From NCBI GenBank assembly GCA_007118235.1, contig SKRY01000448.1, positions 1 to 9,586 of the forward strand: a stretch of 9,586 bases of DNA. Direction: 5' to 3'. Below the pieces are notes generated by a model. That model saw only the letters and a list, made by a program, of their open reading frames with translations. It was not told the origin of the DNA and did not search any database. Source of the stretch: Candidatus Hydrogenedentota bacterium. GTDB lineage: Bacteria > Hydrogenedentota > Hydrogenedentia > Hydrogenedentales > SLHB01. Made by a program: the position numbers and the translations under genes. Of the stretch, positions 1-6,729 are shown one piece after another (within the stretch, counting starts at the first letter, position 1; each line of letters begins with the position of its first letter).

Positions 1-17
1 TGAAATTAATTTTTTAT

Positions 18-45
18 AATAATACACTATTATTTTAATTTTTTT
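18..45 (+). terminator. AT-only hairpin with T-run, weak terminator candidate
   Basis: Positions 18-24 (aataata) and 28-34 (tattatt) form a perfect 7-bp inverted repeat with a 3-nt loop. A run of seven T follows at 39-45. Read on the plus strand this has the shape of an intrinsic terminator, but the stem contains no G or C and would be unstable. Read on the minus strand, the direction of clpA transcription, no U-tract follows the stem. It may serve an unseen gene left of the window or simply be AT-rich spacer. Confidence 0.22.
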
Positions 46-59
46 ATTGTTTGGCATTC

Positions 60-153
60 TTTTCTGTGTATTCGGTGTATTCCGTGGTTGTTCTCACATA
101 GTTCGTCAATCCGTGTTCATTTATGTCCATCCGTGGTTCTCTATTCCGTGGTT
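60..153. repeat. Degenerate short tandem repeats (CCGTGGTT / ACCACGG family) downstream of clpA
   Basis: Two small arrays are visible. At 60-86 there are three 9-bp units (TTTTCTGTG, TATTCGGTG, TATTCCGTG) followed by GTT. At 106-135 there are three 10-bp units (TCAATCCGTG, TTCATTTATG, TCCATCCGTG) followed by GTT. TCCGTGGTT occurs exactly at 81-89, 130-138 and 145-153, and the 12-mer TATTCCGTGGTT is identical at 78-89 and 142-153. The last copy overlaps the clpA stop codon (minus-strand TAA at 154-152). From memory, similar 'accacggat-gacacggat' intergenic repeats occur in several GC-rich environmental bacterial lineages; I cannot confirm that here. No cas genes and no unique spacers, so this is not CRISPR. 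Confidence 0.65.
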
Positions 154-2446
154 ATTCGTTGAATTCAAAGCGGATCCCGTCCTCGGTGGCGTCCACCATG
201 ACCCCCCCGCCTTTTTCCAGCCGGCCGAAAAGGACCTCGTCGGACAAGGGATCCATGATTTCCGATTGGATGAGCCGGCCCAAGGGCCGTGCGCCGTAGG
301 TTGCGTCGAATCCATGTTCCGCGAGCCAGGTCCGGGCGGCGGGCGTGAGGTCAAGGCTGACCTTGTGCGTGGTCAGTTTGCCCTGCAATTCGAGGATGAA
401 CTTGTCCACGATGCGCTCGATGATCTCATGCGGCAGCGCATGGAACATGACCACGGCGTCGAGCCGGTTGCGGAACTCGGGGCTGAAGGTCTTCTCGATG
501 GCCTTGTGCCCCTTGCCCTCGGCGGACTCGGTCGCGGAGGCGAAGCCGATGGTCCGCGCGGCCATTTCGCGCGCGCCCGCGTTCGAGGTCATGATGAGGA
601 CCACGTTGCGGAAGTCGGCTTTCCGGCCGTTGTTGTCGGTGAGGACCGCGTTGTCCATGACTTGGAGCAGGATGTTATAGACATCGGGATGAGCCTTCTC
701 GATTTCGTCGAGCAGCAAGACGCAATGCGGCGACTTGCGAATCTCGTCCGTCAGCAGCCCGCCTTGGTCGAAGCCCACGTAACCGGGCGGCGCGCCGATA
801 AGCCGGGCCACGGCATGCTTCTCCATGTACTCGCTCATGTCATAGCGGGCGAAGTGCACGCCCATGTTCGCCGCGAGCTGCCGCGCCACTTCGGTCTTGC
901 CGACACCCGTGGGACCGGTGAACAGGAAGGAACCCACCGGCCGGTCTTGCGGACCAAGACCCGCCCGGCTCCGTTTAATGGACTTGGCCACGGCGCGGAT
1001 GGCCTCATCCTGTCCGAAGACCACCTCTTTCAGGTCCTCCTCGAGGTGTCCCAAGCGTTCCCGATCCGTGGTGGAGACGCTCCGTGTGGGAATGCGCGCC
1101 ATATCCGCCACGATCCGCTCGATGTCGCGCGGCCGGATGGTCTTACGGGACTTGCCCGGCAGCAGCCGGATGCTCGCCGCCGCCTCGTCAATGACGTCCA
1201 CGGCCTTGTCCGGCAGGAACCGGTCGTTGATGTACTTCGACGATAGCTCGGCGGCCGCGTCCAGGGCGGTGTCGGTGTAGCGAATGCCGTGGTGCCGCTC
1301 GTAATGGCTCTTGAGTCCGCGCAGGATTTGGACGGTTTCCTCAAGGCTTGGCTCGGTAATCTCTATCATTTGGAAACGGCGGGATAGGGGCCGGTCTTTC
1401 TCGAAATGCTTCTTATATTCTTCGTGCGTGGTGGAGCCGACGCAACGCAGTTCGCCCGACGCCAGCACCGGTTTAAGAATGTTGCTCGCATCCATGGAAC
1501 TGTCCGCCGTGGCCCCCGCGCCAACCACGGTGTGGATCTCGTCGATGAACAGGATGGCGTTGGGGCGCTGGACGAGCGCGTTGATGACGGCCTTGAGCCG
1601 TTGCTCGAAATCGCCCCGGTACTTCGTGCCCGCCAACAAGGCGGACAGATCGAGGAGCAGGATTTCGGCGTCCTTGAGAAACTCGGGCACGCGGCCCTCA
1701 TGCACGCGCAGCGCCAAGCCTTCAACCATCGCCGTCTTGCCCACGCCGGGCTCGCCCACGTAAATGGGATTATTCTTCCGGCGACGGCACAGCACCTGGA
1801 TGGTCCGGCGCAACTCATGCTCCCGGCCAATAAGCGGATCCAGCTTGCCATCGGCCGCCAGCCGGGTCAAGTTAACAGTGAACTGACCGAGGGGATCATT
1901 CTGTTTCCTCGTCTTGCGGGGTTGGGTTTCGGGGGCATCCTCCGGCACTCCCGGCTCCTCGGCCTCGTCGTGCTCATCTTCCTCGCCGCCGGCTTCCAAA
2001 GAGCCCGGAAAGTCATCCTGAGCCGAGCCGTGGCTGATGTATTCCAAGATGTCCAAGCGGGATACGCCCTCCTTGCGGAGGAAATAGGCGGCGTGGGAAT
2101 CCTTCTCCTCGAACATGGCGGCGAGGATGTCGCCCGCGTCCACTTCCTTTTTGCCGCTGTAATGGACGTGAGTGAGAGCGCGTTGCATGAGCCGCTCGAA
2201 ACTTTGCGTTTGTTGAGGGACGTGCTCGTCGCCCGTGGGAACGGTTTCGAGGTGTTTCTCGAAGAATCCCTCAAGCGCCGCGCGCAACGCCTCGAGCCGC
2301 GCCCCACAATTCACCAGAATGGCCCGGGCGTATTTGTCCGACAGCAACGCGAAGAGGAGATGCTCGACGCAGAAGTACTCATGCCGGCGGCGCCGGGCCT
2401 CGCGCAACGCGGCGCCCAATGTGGCTTCCAGTGACTTGCTAATCAT
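152..2446 (-). CDS. clpA: ATP-dependent Clp protease ATP-binding subunit ClpA
   Basis: This cytoplasmic Hsp100 AAA+ unfoldase threads substrates into ClpP. The protein is 764 aa, the usual ClpA length. It has a Clp_N double repeat (about 1-140), an acidic linker (about 148-172) and two AAA+ modules. D1 has Walker A GEPGVGKT (231-238) and Walker B LFIDEIH (299-305). D2 has Walker A GPTGVGKT (511-518), Walker B LLLDEIE (577-583), sensor 1 TSN (620-622) and sensor 2 GARPLGR (718-724). There is no long coiled-coil middle domain, which separates it from ClpB and ClpC. The IGF tripeptide at 633-635 fits the ClpP-docking loop, so it should work with a ClpP encoded elsewhere. The ATG follows AAGGA (8-nt spacing), and the N terminus aligns with E. 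coli ClpA. clpS lies 34 bp upstream and probably shares its transcript. The stop codon lies inside a short-repeat cluster. Confidence 0.97.
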   Translation of the reverse strand: MISKSLEATLGAALREARRRRHEYFCVEHLLFALLSDKYARAILVNCGARLEALRAALEGFFEKHLETVPTGDEHVPQQTQSFERLMQRALTHVHYSGKKEVDAGDILAAMFEEKDSHAAYFLRKEGVSRLDILEYISHGSAQDDFPGSLEAGGEEDEHDEAEEPGVPEDAPETQPRKTRKQNDPLGQFTVNLTRLAADGKLDPLIGREHELRRTIQVLCRRRKNNPIYVGEPGVGKTAMVEGLALRVHEGRVPEFLKDAEILLLDLSALLAGTKYRGDFEQRLKAVINALVQRPNAILFIDEIHTVVGAGATADSSMDASNILKPVLASGELRCVGSTTHEEYKKHFEKDRPLSRRFQMIEITEPSLEETVQILRGLKSHYERHHGIRYTDTALDAAAELSSKYINDRFLPDKAVDVIDEAAASIRLLPGKSRKTIRPRDIERIVADMARIPTRSVSTTDRERLGHLEEDLKEVVFGQDEAIRAVAKSIKRSRAGLGPQDRPVGSFLFTGPTGVGKTEVARQLAANMGVHFARYDMSEYMEKHAVARLIGAPPGYVGFDQGGLLTDEIRKSPHCVLLLDEIEKAHPDVYNILLQVMDNAVLTDNNGRKADFRNVVLIMTSNAGAREMAARTIGFASATESAEGKGHKAIEKTFSPEFRNRLDAVVMFHALPHEIIERIVDKFILELQGKLTTHKVSLDLTPAARTWLAEHGFDATYGARPLGRLIQSEIMDPLSDEVLFGRLEKGGGVMVDATEDGIRFEFNE

Positions 2447-2480
2447 CCTCCGAATCCTTCATTGCCGGCGCATCACCGTG

Positions 2481-2816
2481 CTATTCCGGCTCCATGCTAC
2501 ACCGCAGCGGATACCCATGCCGGCGGGCTTGGCGATGCACCGTGGCGACCTTGGCCTCCGCGATCTCGGCGGTGTAGACGCCTGCTATTCCGGTCCCGTT
2601 TTCGTGTACGTTCAACATGATCCGCACCGCTTGATCCGCCGTTTTCCGGAACACCGTCTCCAGAATATATACCACAAAATCCATTGTCGTGTAATGGTCG
2701 TTGTGGAGGATCACGCGGTACATCTGAGGCGGCTCTACATCGAGATCCGTCTCCTCCCGCGTCTCCTCGTGGTTTTGCGTCCCGTAGACAGTCACGGTTA
2801 ACCGATACACCTCCAT
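2481..2816 (-). CDS. clpS: ATP-dependent Clp protease adaptor ClpS
   Basis: ClpS binds the ClpA N domain and delivers proteins bearing bulky hydrophobic N-terminal residues (the N-degron pathway). The 111-aa product matches the ClpS core. PPQMYRVILHNDHYTTMDFV (29-48) holds the N-degron pocket residues N39 and D40 and the gatekeeper-position Met45. H71 in NVHENG matches the E. coli pocket His66. The YTAEIAEAKV segment (81-90) is the conserved C-terminal helix. A longer reading reaches back to 2948, but its extra 44 residues do not look like ClpS. The start is uncertain: the ATG at 2816 follows a GC-rich run without a clear Shine-Dalgarno, while an in-frame GTG at 2795 has GGAGG at 2814-2810 (spacing about 14 nt, rather long). 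It sits directly upstream of clpA, which supports a clpS-clpA operon. Confidence 0.95.
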   Translation of the reverse strand: MEVYRLTVTVYGTQNHEETREETDLDVEPPQMYRVILHNDHYTTMDFVVYILETVFRKTADQAVRIMLNVHENGTGIAGVYTAEIAEAKVATVHRQARRHGYPLRCSMEPE

Positions 2817-2917
2817 GCCGCCGCCGCGGCGCAGCCCAATAGGGCCCGTTGCAGGCGCGTTGCGCCCAATTCCTTTCCTATCCGCAGAAGTACAGGCGAT
2901 CGTTCCATTATGATCGT

Positions 2918-2945
2918 AGCATAGAACGCATGGAGATCGGGACAA
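2918..2945 (-). promoter_or_regulatory. Candidate sigma70-type promoter for clpS-clpA
   Basis: On the minus strand there is a TTGTCC -35-like hexamer (2945-2940), a 16-bp spacer and a TATGCT -10-like hexamer (2923-2918), four of six matches each. Transcription would begin near 2911, giving a leader of about 95 nt before the clpS ATG. It lies in the 188-bp gap between the glpD stop and clpS, where a promoter for clpSA is expected. The match is moderate and no operator is obvious. Confidence 0.35.
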
Positions 2946-2948
2946 CAA

Positions 2949-2967
2949 CGCCCAAGCTTAGTTGGCG
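2949..2967 (-). terminator. Weak hairpin after glpD, possible terminator
   Basis: About 40 nt downstream of the glpD stop, the minus strand reads CGCCAA (2967-2962), a 6-nt loop, then TTGGGCG (2955-2949). This forms a 6-bp stem with one bulged base. It is followed by TTGTTGT rather than a clean U-tract. It overlaps the upstream edge of the clpS promoter candidate. It is the only plausible end for the glpKD transcript that I can see, and a weak one. Confidence 0.27.
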
Positions 2968-3004
2968 GAGAGTGGCGCCTGAAGAGCAGCGCCCCGATGG
3001 ACGT

Positions 3005-4564
3005 TTAGGGCGTAATGATGTAGGGCGCCGCAAGCTTCTCATACTCGGCCACGGCGTCTTCGGCCCACGCCTGATCGTGACCGAGTTCCGCCGCAAGCAG
3101 CGCGGCGATCTTCGGGGCGATCTTGACACTGGCCCGGGCGTTTAGGATGAGCGCGCGTGTACGTCTGGACAGAACATCTTCTGGGGTGCGCGCCATTTCC
3201 TCCCGCGCGGCCCAGACGACGTTCGCCGCAGTGTAGGGCAGATCGGGATGGAGCTTCTCCGCCAAGGCGGGCTCCTCCCGGGCAAGCCGCTCAACCGCCT
3301 CCGCGCCGGAGCCATACATGCCGAAGACAGGATCCGTGCTTGGGGCATCCGTCCAACCATGAATCTTGAGTTCCGCGGTGGGGCAGGGGCGCGGCTCTAC
3401 CCCGGCCACGCGTTCCGCCTGTTTCATCACATCCTGAGCCATTTTCCGGTAGGTCGTCCATTTTCCGCCGGTGATTGTGACCAATCCCGAATCGGAGGTG
3501 ATAATGGTGTGTTCGCGCGATAAGGACGCGGTGTGCTTGCCGCCTTTTGTTTTCACCAGCGGGCGAAGGCCCGCGAACGCGCTGAGTACGTCACTGCGTT
3601 CCGGGGCCTGGCTCAGGTAGCCGGCCGCCGTCGACAAGATGAAGTCGATCTCTTCCTCCAACGGCGTGGGCTCCAGGCTGACGGCATCCACGGGAACATC
3701 GGTCGTGCCTACCACCACGTGATCGCGCCACGGTACGGCGAACAAAACACGGCCATCCGGCGTCTTGGGAACCATGAGGGCGCTCTGTCCGGGGAGAAAG
3801 CTCTTCGGCAACACCACGTGAGCGCCTTGACTGGCCGCGATGAGGGACTGGGCGCCGGGCTCGTCGAGTGTGCGCACCTCGTCGGTGAACACGCCGGTGG
3901 CGTTGATGACGCAGCGCGCCTTCACTTCGTACTCGTGGCCGGTTTCCTCATCCCGCAGCACTCCACCCCGCACGCGCCGCCCGGTCTTGAGAAACCGAAT
4001 CAGTTTCATGTAGTTGATGGCGGAGCCGCCATGATCATGGACGGTCTGGGCCAGATTCACCGCCAGCCGGGAATCGTCGAATTGGCTGTCGTAATACGCG
4101 ATGCCCTTTCGCAAGCCCTCGGACCGCAGGGTGGGAATCCGGCGAAGGGTTTCGTCGGCGGACAAGACGCTCGATGGACTAAGTCCGAGTGTGCCCGCCA
4201 AGCGATCGTAAAGCTTGAGACCGATGCCATAGTAGGGCCCATGCCACCACGTATAGACTGGCACGACGAAGGCGAGATGATGGACGAGATGGGGAGCGTT
4301 TTGGCAAAGAATCGCCCGTTCCCGCAGCGACTCGCGCACGAGCGCGATATTGCCCTGCTTGAGATAGCGCACCCCGCCGTGGATCAGTTTCGTGCTGCGG
4401 CTGGAGGTGGCCTTGGCGAAATCGTGCTGGTCGACGACAAGCGTGCGGTAGCCACGCGCGGCTGCGTCCGTGGCCGCGCCCAGTCCGGTGGCGCCGCCGC
4501 CGATGATGAGGAAATCGTACGGCCTCCCCTCACGCAGTTCGTCTATGGCGTGCTCTCGTCTGAT
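3005..4564 (-). CDS. glpD: FAD-dependent glycerol-3-phosphate dehydrogenase GlpD, probable ATC start
   Basis: GlpD oxidises sn-glycerol 3-phosphate to dihydroxyacetone phosphate at the inner membrane and passes electrons to quinone. Read from the ATC at 4564-4562 it is 519 aa, normal for the family. The N-terminal FAD fold has GGGATG at 22-27, and TSSRSTKLIHGG at 53-64 is the family signature. GTTD lies at 286-289, GLRPL at 332-336 and GGKWTTYR near 366-373, followed by the C-terminal DAO_C region. The frame from its upstream stop (about 4592) to residue 65 contains no ATG, GTG or TTG. The first standard start (GTG at 4372) would delete the whole FAD-binding motif. GGAGGA at 4576-4571 lies 6 nt before the ATC, and the deduced N terminus (RREHAIDEL...) aligns with relatives. 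The gene overlaps the 3' end of glpK by 22 nt, so coupled translation is likely. A sequencing error (ATG read as ATC) is the main alternative. Confidence 0.93.
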   Translation of the reverse strand: MRREHAIDELREGRPYDFLIIGGGATGLGAATDAAARGYRTLVVDQHDFAKATSSRSTKLIHGGVRYLKQGNIALVRESLRERAILCQNAPHLVHHLAFVVPVYTWWHGPYYGIGLKLYDRLAGTLGLSPSSVLSADETLRRIPTLRSEGLRKGIAYYDSQFDDSRLAVNLAQTVHDHGGSAINYMKLIRFLKTGRRVRGGVLRDEETGHEYEVKARCVINATGVFTDEVRTLDEPGAQSLIAASQGAHVVLPKSFLPGQSALMVPKTPDGRVLFAVPWRDHVVVGTTDVPVDAVSLEPTPLEEEIDFILSTAAGYLSQAPERSDVLSAFAGLRPLVKTKGGKHTASLSREHTIITSDSGLVTITGGKWTTYRKMAQDVMKQAERVAGVEPRPCPTAELKIHGWTDAPSTDPVFGMYGSGAEAVERLAREEPALAEKLHPDLPYTAANVVWAAREEMARTPEDVLSRRTRALILNARASVKIAPKIAALLAAELGHDQAWAEDAVAEYEKLAAPYIITP

Positions 4565-6054
4565 GACGGCTCCTCCCAGCCGCGCGCCCGTTCAACCGCC
4601 CGGCGCCACCCTCGTCGAAGGTCCTCGGCTTTCTCCGCGCTGCATGACGGCTCGAAGCGGCGGTCCAAGCTCCATTGCCCCCGAATCTCATCCCGGTCCC
4701 GCCAGAAACCCGTGGCCAACCCCGCCAAATACGCCGCTCCCAGCGCGGTGGTTTCCGTGATTTTGGGACGGATGACCGGTGTTTGAAGGAGATCGGCTTG
4801 AATTTGCATGAGCAGATTGTCCACGCAGGCGCCGCCGTCCACCCGGAGTTCCTTCAGGGTGATCCCCGAGTCTTGCTCCATGGCCCTGAGTACGTCCACC
4901 GATTGCAGGGCGATGCTGTCCAATGCGGCCCGGGCGATGTGCGCCGCACTCGTGCCGCGGGTCATCCCCGTTATCGTGCCGCGCGCGTAGGGATCCCAAT
5001 GGGGCGCGCCCAACCCGGCGAAGGCGGGCACGAAGTACACACCCCCCGAGTCGGGGACCTGCCGGGCCAAGGGCTCAATAGAGGGGGCGGTCTTGATCAG
5101 GCCAAGCGCGTCGCGCAGCCATTGGACCACGGCGCCGCCCACGAAGATGCTGCCCTCGAGCGCGTATTCGGTTTGATCGCCGATCCGCCACGCCACGGTG
5201 GTGAGCAGGTTGTTCTTCGACGTCACCGCTTCGGTCCCTGTATGTTTGAGGATGAAACAGCCCGTGCCGTACGTGTTCTTGGCCATGCCTGGGCTAAAGC
5301 AGGTCTGGCCGAACAGGGCCGCCTGCTGATCACCCGCGATGCCCGCGATGGGCGTTCCCTTCAATGGTCCGTCCAGGGTCACCTCGCCGTAGACTTCGCT
5401 GGAGGAGTGGACCTCGGGCAGCATTTCGCGAGGCACGTCGAGCAATCGCAACAGCTCATCATCCCAAGCGCCGGTATGGATGTTGTAGAGCAGCGTGCGC
5501 GAGGCGTTCGAGACGTCGGTCACGTGACGAGCGCCCTCCGTGAGTTGCCATACAAGCCACGTATCCACCGTGCCGAAGACCAGTTCACCGCGCTCCGCCC
5601 GCGCGCGCGCGCCATCCACGTTTTCCAGCAGCCACCGGATTTTCGTGCCGGCGAAGTAAGGATCAAGCAAGAGACCCGTTTTCTCGCGGAAAAGCGGCTC
5701 GGTCCCCTCGCTCTTGAGGCGCTCGCAGATGTCCGCCGTCCGCCGGTCTTGCCAAACAATGGCGGGATGGATGGGCTCCCCCGTGGCGCGATCCCATATG
5801 AGGGTGGTCTCGCGCTGGTTGGTTATGCCGATGGCCGCGACGCTTGCCTTGTGCAGACCACAGCTATCGTACGCGGCCAACGTCACCTGCCACTGGCTTT
5901 CCCAGATCTGGAGGGGATCATGTTCCACCCATCCCGCGCGGGGGAAATGCTGGGTGAATTCCTCTTGTGTGATGGCGGCGGGCTGGCCTTTTCGATCAAA
6001 AACAATCGCCCGCGAACTGGTGGTTCCTTGATCAAGCGCAATTACACACGTCAT
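4543..6054 (-). CDS. glpK: Glycerol kinase GlpK
   Basis: GlpK phosphorylates glycerol with ATP in the cytoplasm, giving sn-glycerol 3-phosphate. The 503-aa protein aligns along its full length with E. coli GlpK (502 aa). It shows the FGGY-family phosphate-binding DQGTTSSR (8-15), GWVEHDP (41-47), glycerol-contact residues R81 and E82 in NQRETT, Y133 in DPYF, catalytic-base Asp242 in GDQQAALFG, GTGCF (263-267) and adenosine-site DGG (407-409). The loop before GDQQ (about 220-237) lacks the YHF(F/Y)G histidine that HPr phosphorylates in Firmicutes, so PTS activation of that type is not expected. The ATG at 6054 is the first possible start because an in-frame TGA lies two codons upstream; its Shine-Dalgarno is weak (GGGA). 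glpD follows with a 22-nt overlap. No glycerol facilitator gene (glpF) is in the window. Confidence 0.97.
   Translation of the reverse strand: MTCVIALDQGTTSSRAIVFDRKGQPAAITQEEFTQHFPRAGWVEHDPLQIWESQWQVTLAAYDSCGLHKASVAAIGITNQRETTLIWDRATGEPIHPAIVWQDRRTADICERLKSEGTEPLFREKTGLLLDPYFAGTKIRWLLENVDGARARAERGELVFGTVDTWLVWQLTEGARHVTDVSNASRTLLYNIHTGAWDDELLRLLDVPREMLPEVHSSSEVYGEVTLDGPLKGTPIAGIAGDQQAALFGQTCFSPGMAKNTYGTGCFILKHTGTEAVTSKNNLLTTVAWRIGDQTEYALEGSIFVGGAVVQWLRDALGLIKTAPSIEPLARQVPDSGGVYFVPAFAGLGAPHWDPYARGTITGMTRGTSAAHIARAALDSIALQSVDVLRAMEQDSGITLKELRVDGGACVDNLLMQIQADLLQTPVIRPKITETTALGAAYLAGLATGFWRDRDEIRGQWSLDRRFEPSCSAEKAEDLRRGWRRAVERARGWEEPSSDESTP
4562..4577 (-). promoter_or_regulatory. Strong ribosome binding site defining a non-canonical glpD start
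   Basis: The minus strand reads GGGAGGA (4577-4571), six spacer bases, then ATC (4564-4562). The site lies inside the last codons of glpK, whose TAG stop is at 4545-4543. The strength and spacing of the Shine-Dalgarno are what single out ATC over the other near-cognate codons in frame: ATA at 4544-4546, CTG at 4535-4537 and CTG at 4577-4579, none of which has such a site. Confidence 0.6.
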
Positions 6055-6121
6055 CGGTCAATCCCATGCTCTTCGGTTTCGCCGGCGCGGTCCCTCAAGG
6101 CCTGACTGGTCACGTCACGTA

Positions 6122-6154
6122 TGAGGTGTTGCGCGGCGCGGTCTCTAGACCTCA
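6122..6154 (-). other. Inverted repeats in the yacP-glpK gap
   Basis: The 138-bp gap between the yacP-like gene and glpK contains TGAGGT/ACCTCA arms, with the plus-strand arms near 6122-6126 and 6150-6154. Nested inside is a short perfect GGTCT-2 nt-AGACC hairpin at 6140-6151. No T-run follows in either direction, and I see no convincing -35/-10 pair for glpK. The element could be a read-through leader structure or chance. Whether glpKD has its own promoter cannot be decided from sequence alone. Confidence 0.2.
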
Positions 6155-6192
6155 CAAAGCCATGCCCCCCGGGATTCAACGCGCGGCGTCTC

Positions 6193-6717
6193 TTAGGAAC
6201 CAAGACGCTTCTTGAATTCTTCCAGTTGCTTGAGCTGGCCGGGCTCAAGGCGTTCCTCGACGGCCGCGATATTCCTGCGGGCATGGTATGTTTGTACGTG
6301 TTGCGTGGTTTGCGATTCCCATTCGCGAACGGTGGTCAAGAAACTCTCCGGCGCCATGGAGAAGGCCCCCATGCCTTGGCAGAGTTCCCGCAGTCCCCGG
6401 TCCCTTGTCACCACCACGGCGCGGGTCCGTTCCGGCGCGTTGTATATCAAACGCTCGATCACCGTATCGGCGGAATGCTTTCCCGGCGAGTAACGCACTT
6501 CGAGGCGGGGCACACCCGCGAATGGCGTCACGTTGCTCTCCAGTGACTCACTGCCGTCGAACACCACCGTGACCGAATCCTGTGAGTTGGCGCAGAAGAG
6601 GGCGAGTTGATCAATGAATGCGTCACGGGCCGTCTCAAGCCCCATCCGCAGCATCGGCTTGTACGCCGCGGTGCAATGGAGCACGTTATAGCCATCGACG
6701 AGATAGTGATTGGGCAT
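6193..6717 (-). CDS. YacP/Rae1-like NYN-domain endoribonuclease
   Basis: The 174-aa protein matches the YacP-like NYN family (PIN-fold nucleases). In Bacillus subtilis the member Rae1 cleaves mRNA in the ribosomal A site. The acidic active-site residues are all present: D8 in LVDGYN, D54 in VVFDGS, D84 in SADTVIE (with E88) and D106 in VTRDRGLR. A basic, helical C-terminal tail (about 140-174, ending EEFKKRLGS) resembles the ribosome-contacting tail region of family members. The ATG at 6717 has GGAG 5 nt upstream and lies 12 bp after the alr stop, so it should be co-transcribed with alr. In Bacillus the gene lies near mini-RNase III and rlmB, so this position next to alr and glpK is different. 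The fold assignment is firm; ribosome-dependent activity is inferred by homology only. Confidence 0.85.
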   Translation of the reverse strand: MPNHYLVDGYNVLHCTAAYKPMLRMGLETARDAFIDQLALFCANSQDSVTVVFDGSESLESNVTPFAGVPRLEVRYSPGKHSADTVIERLIYNAPERTRAVVVTRDRGLRELCQGMGAFSMAPESFLTTVREWESQTTQHVQTYHARRNIAAVEERLEPGQLKQLEEFKKRLGS

Positions 6718-6729
6718 TCGGACTCCGGT

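Noticed and set aside
60..153. The repeat cluster as a CRISPR array
   Set aside because: Units of 9-10 bp are directly adjacent and degenerate, with no unique spacers and no cas genes.
47..1246. A 399-codon open frame on the plus strand opposite clpA, with others opposite clpA (1406-2434), glpD (3533-4786) and glpK (4675-6105)
   Set aside because: These are antisense shadows produced by strong third-position GC in the real genes. They show no domain and low-complexity Arg/Gly/His-rich composition, and the opposite strand encodes full-length recognisable enzymes.
2817..2948. A 44-residue N-terminal extension of ClpS reaching 2948
   Set aside because: The extra residues do not resemble ClpS leaders and run through the GC-rich 5' gap and the likely promoter leader; family members begin close to the conserved core.
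4370..4372. GTG at 4372 as the glpD start
   Set aside because: It would remove the FAD dinucleotide-binding motif and the TSSRSTKLIHGG signature, both intact in frame just upstream.
6102..6118. Small palindromes (tgactggtca, cacgtcacgt) in the yacP-glpK gap as an operator for glpK
   Set aside because: They are short and off any convincing promoter; I cannot separate them from chance.
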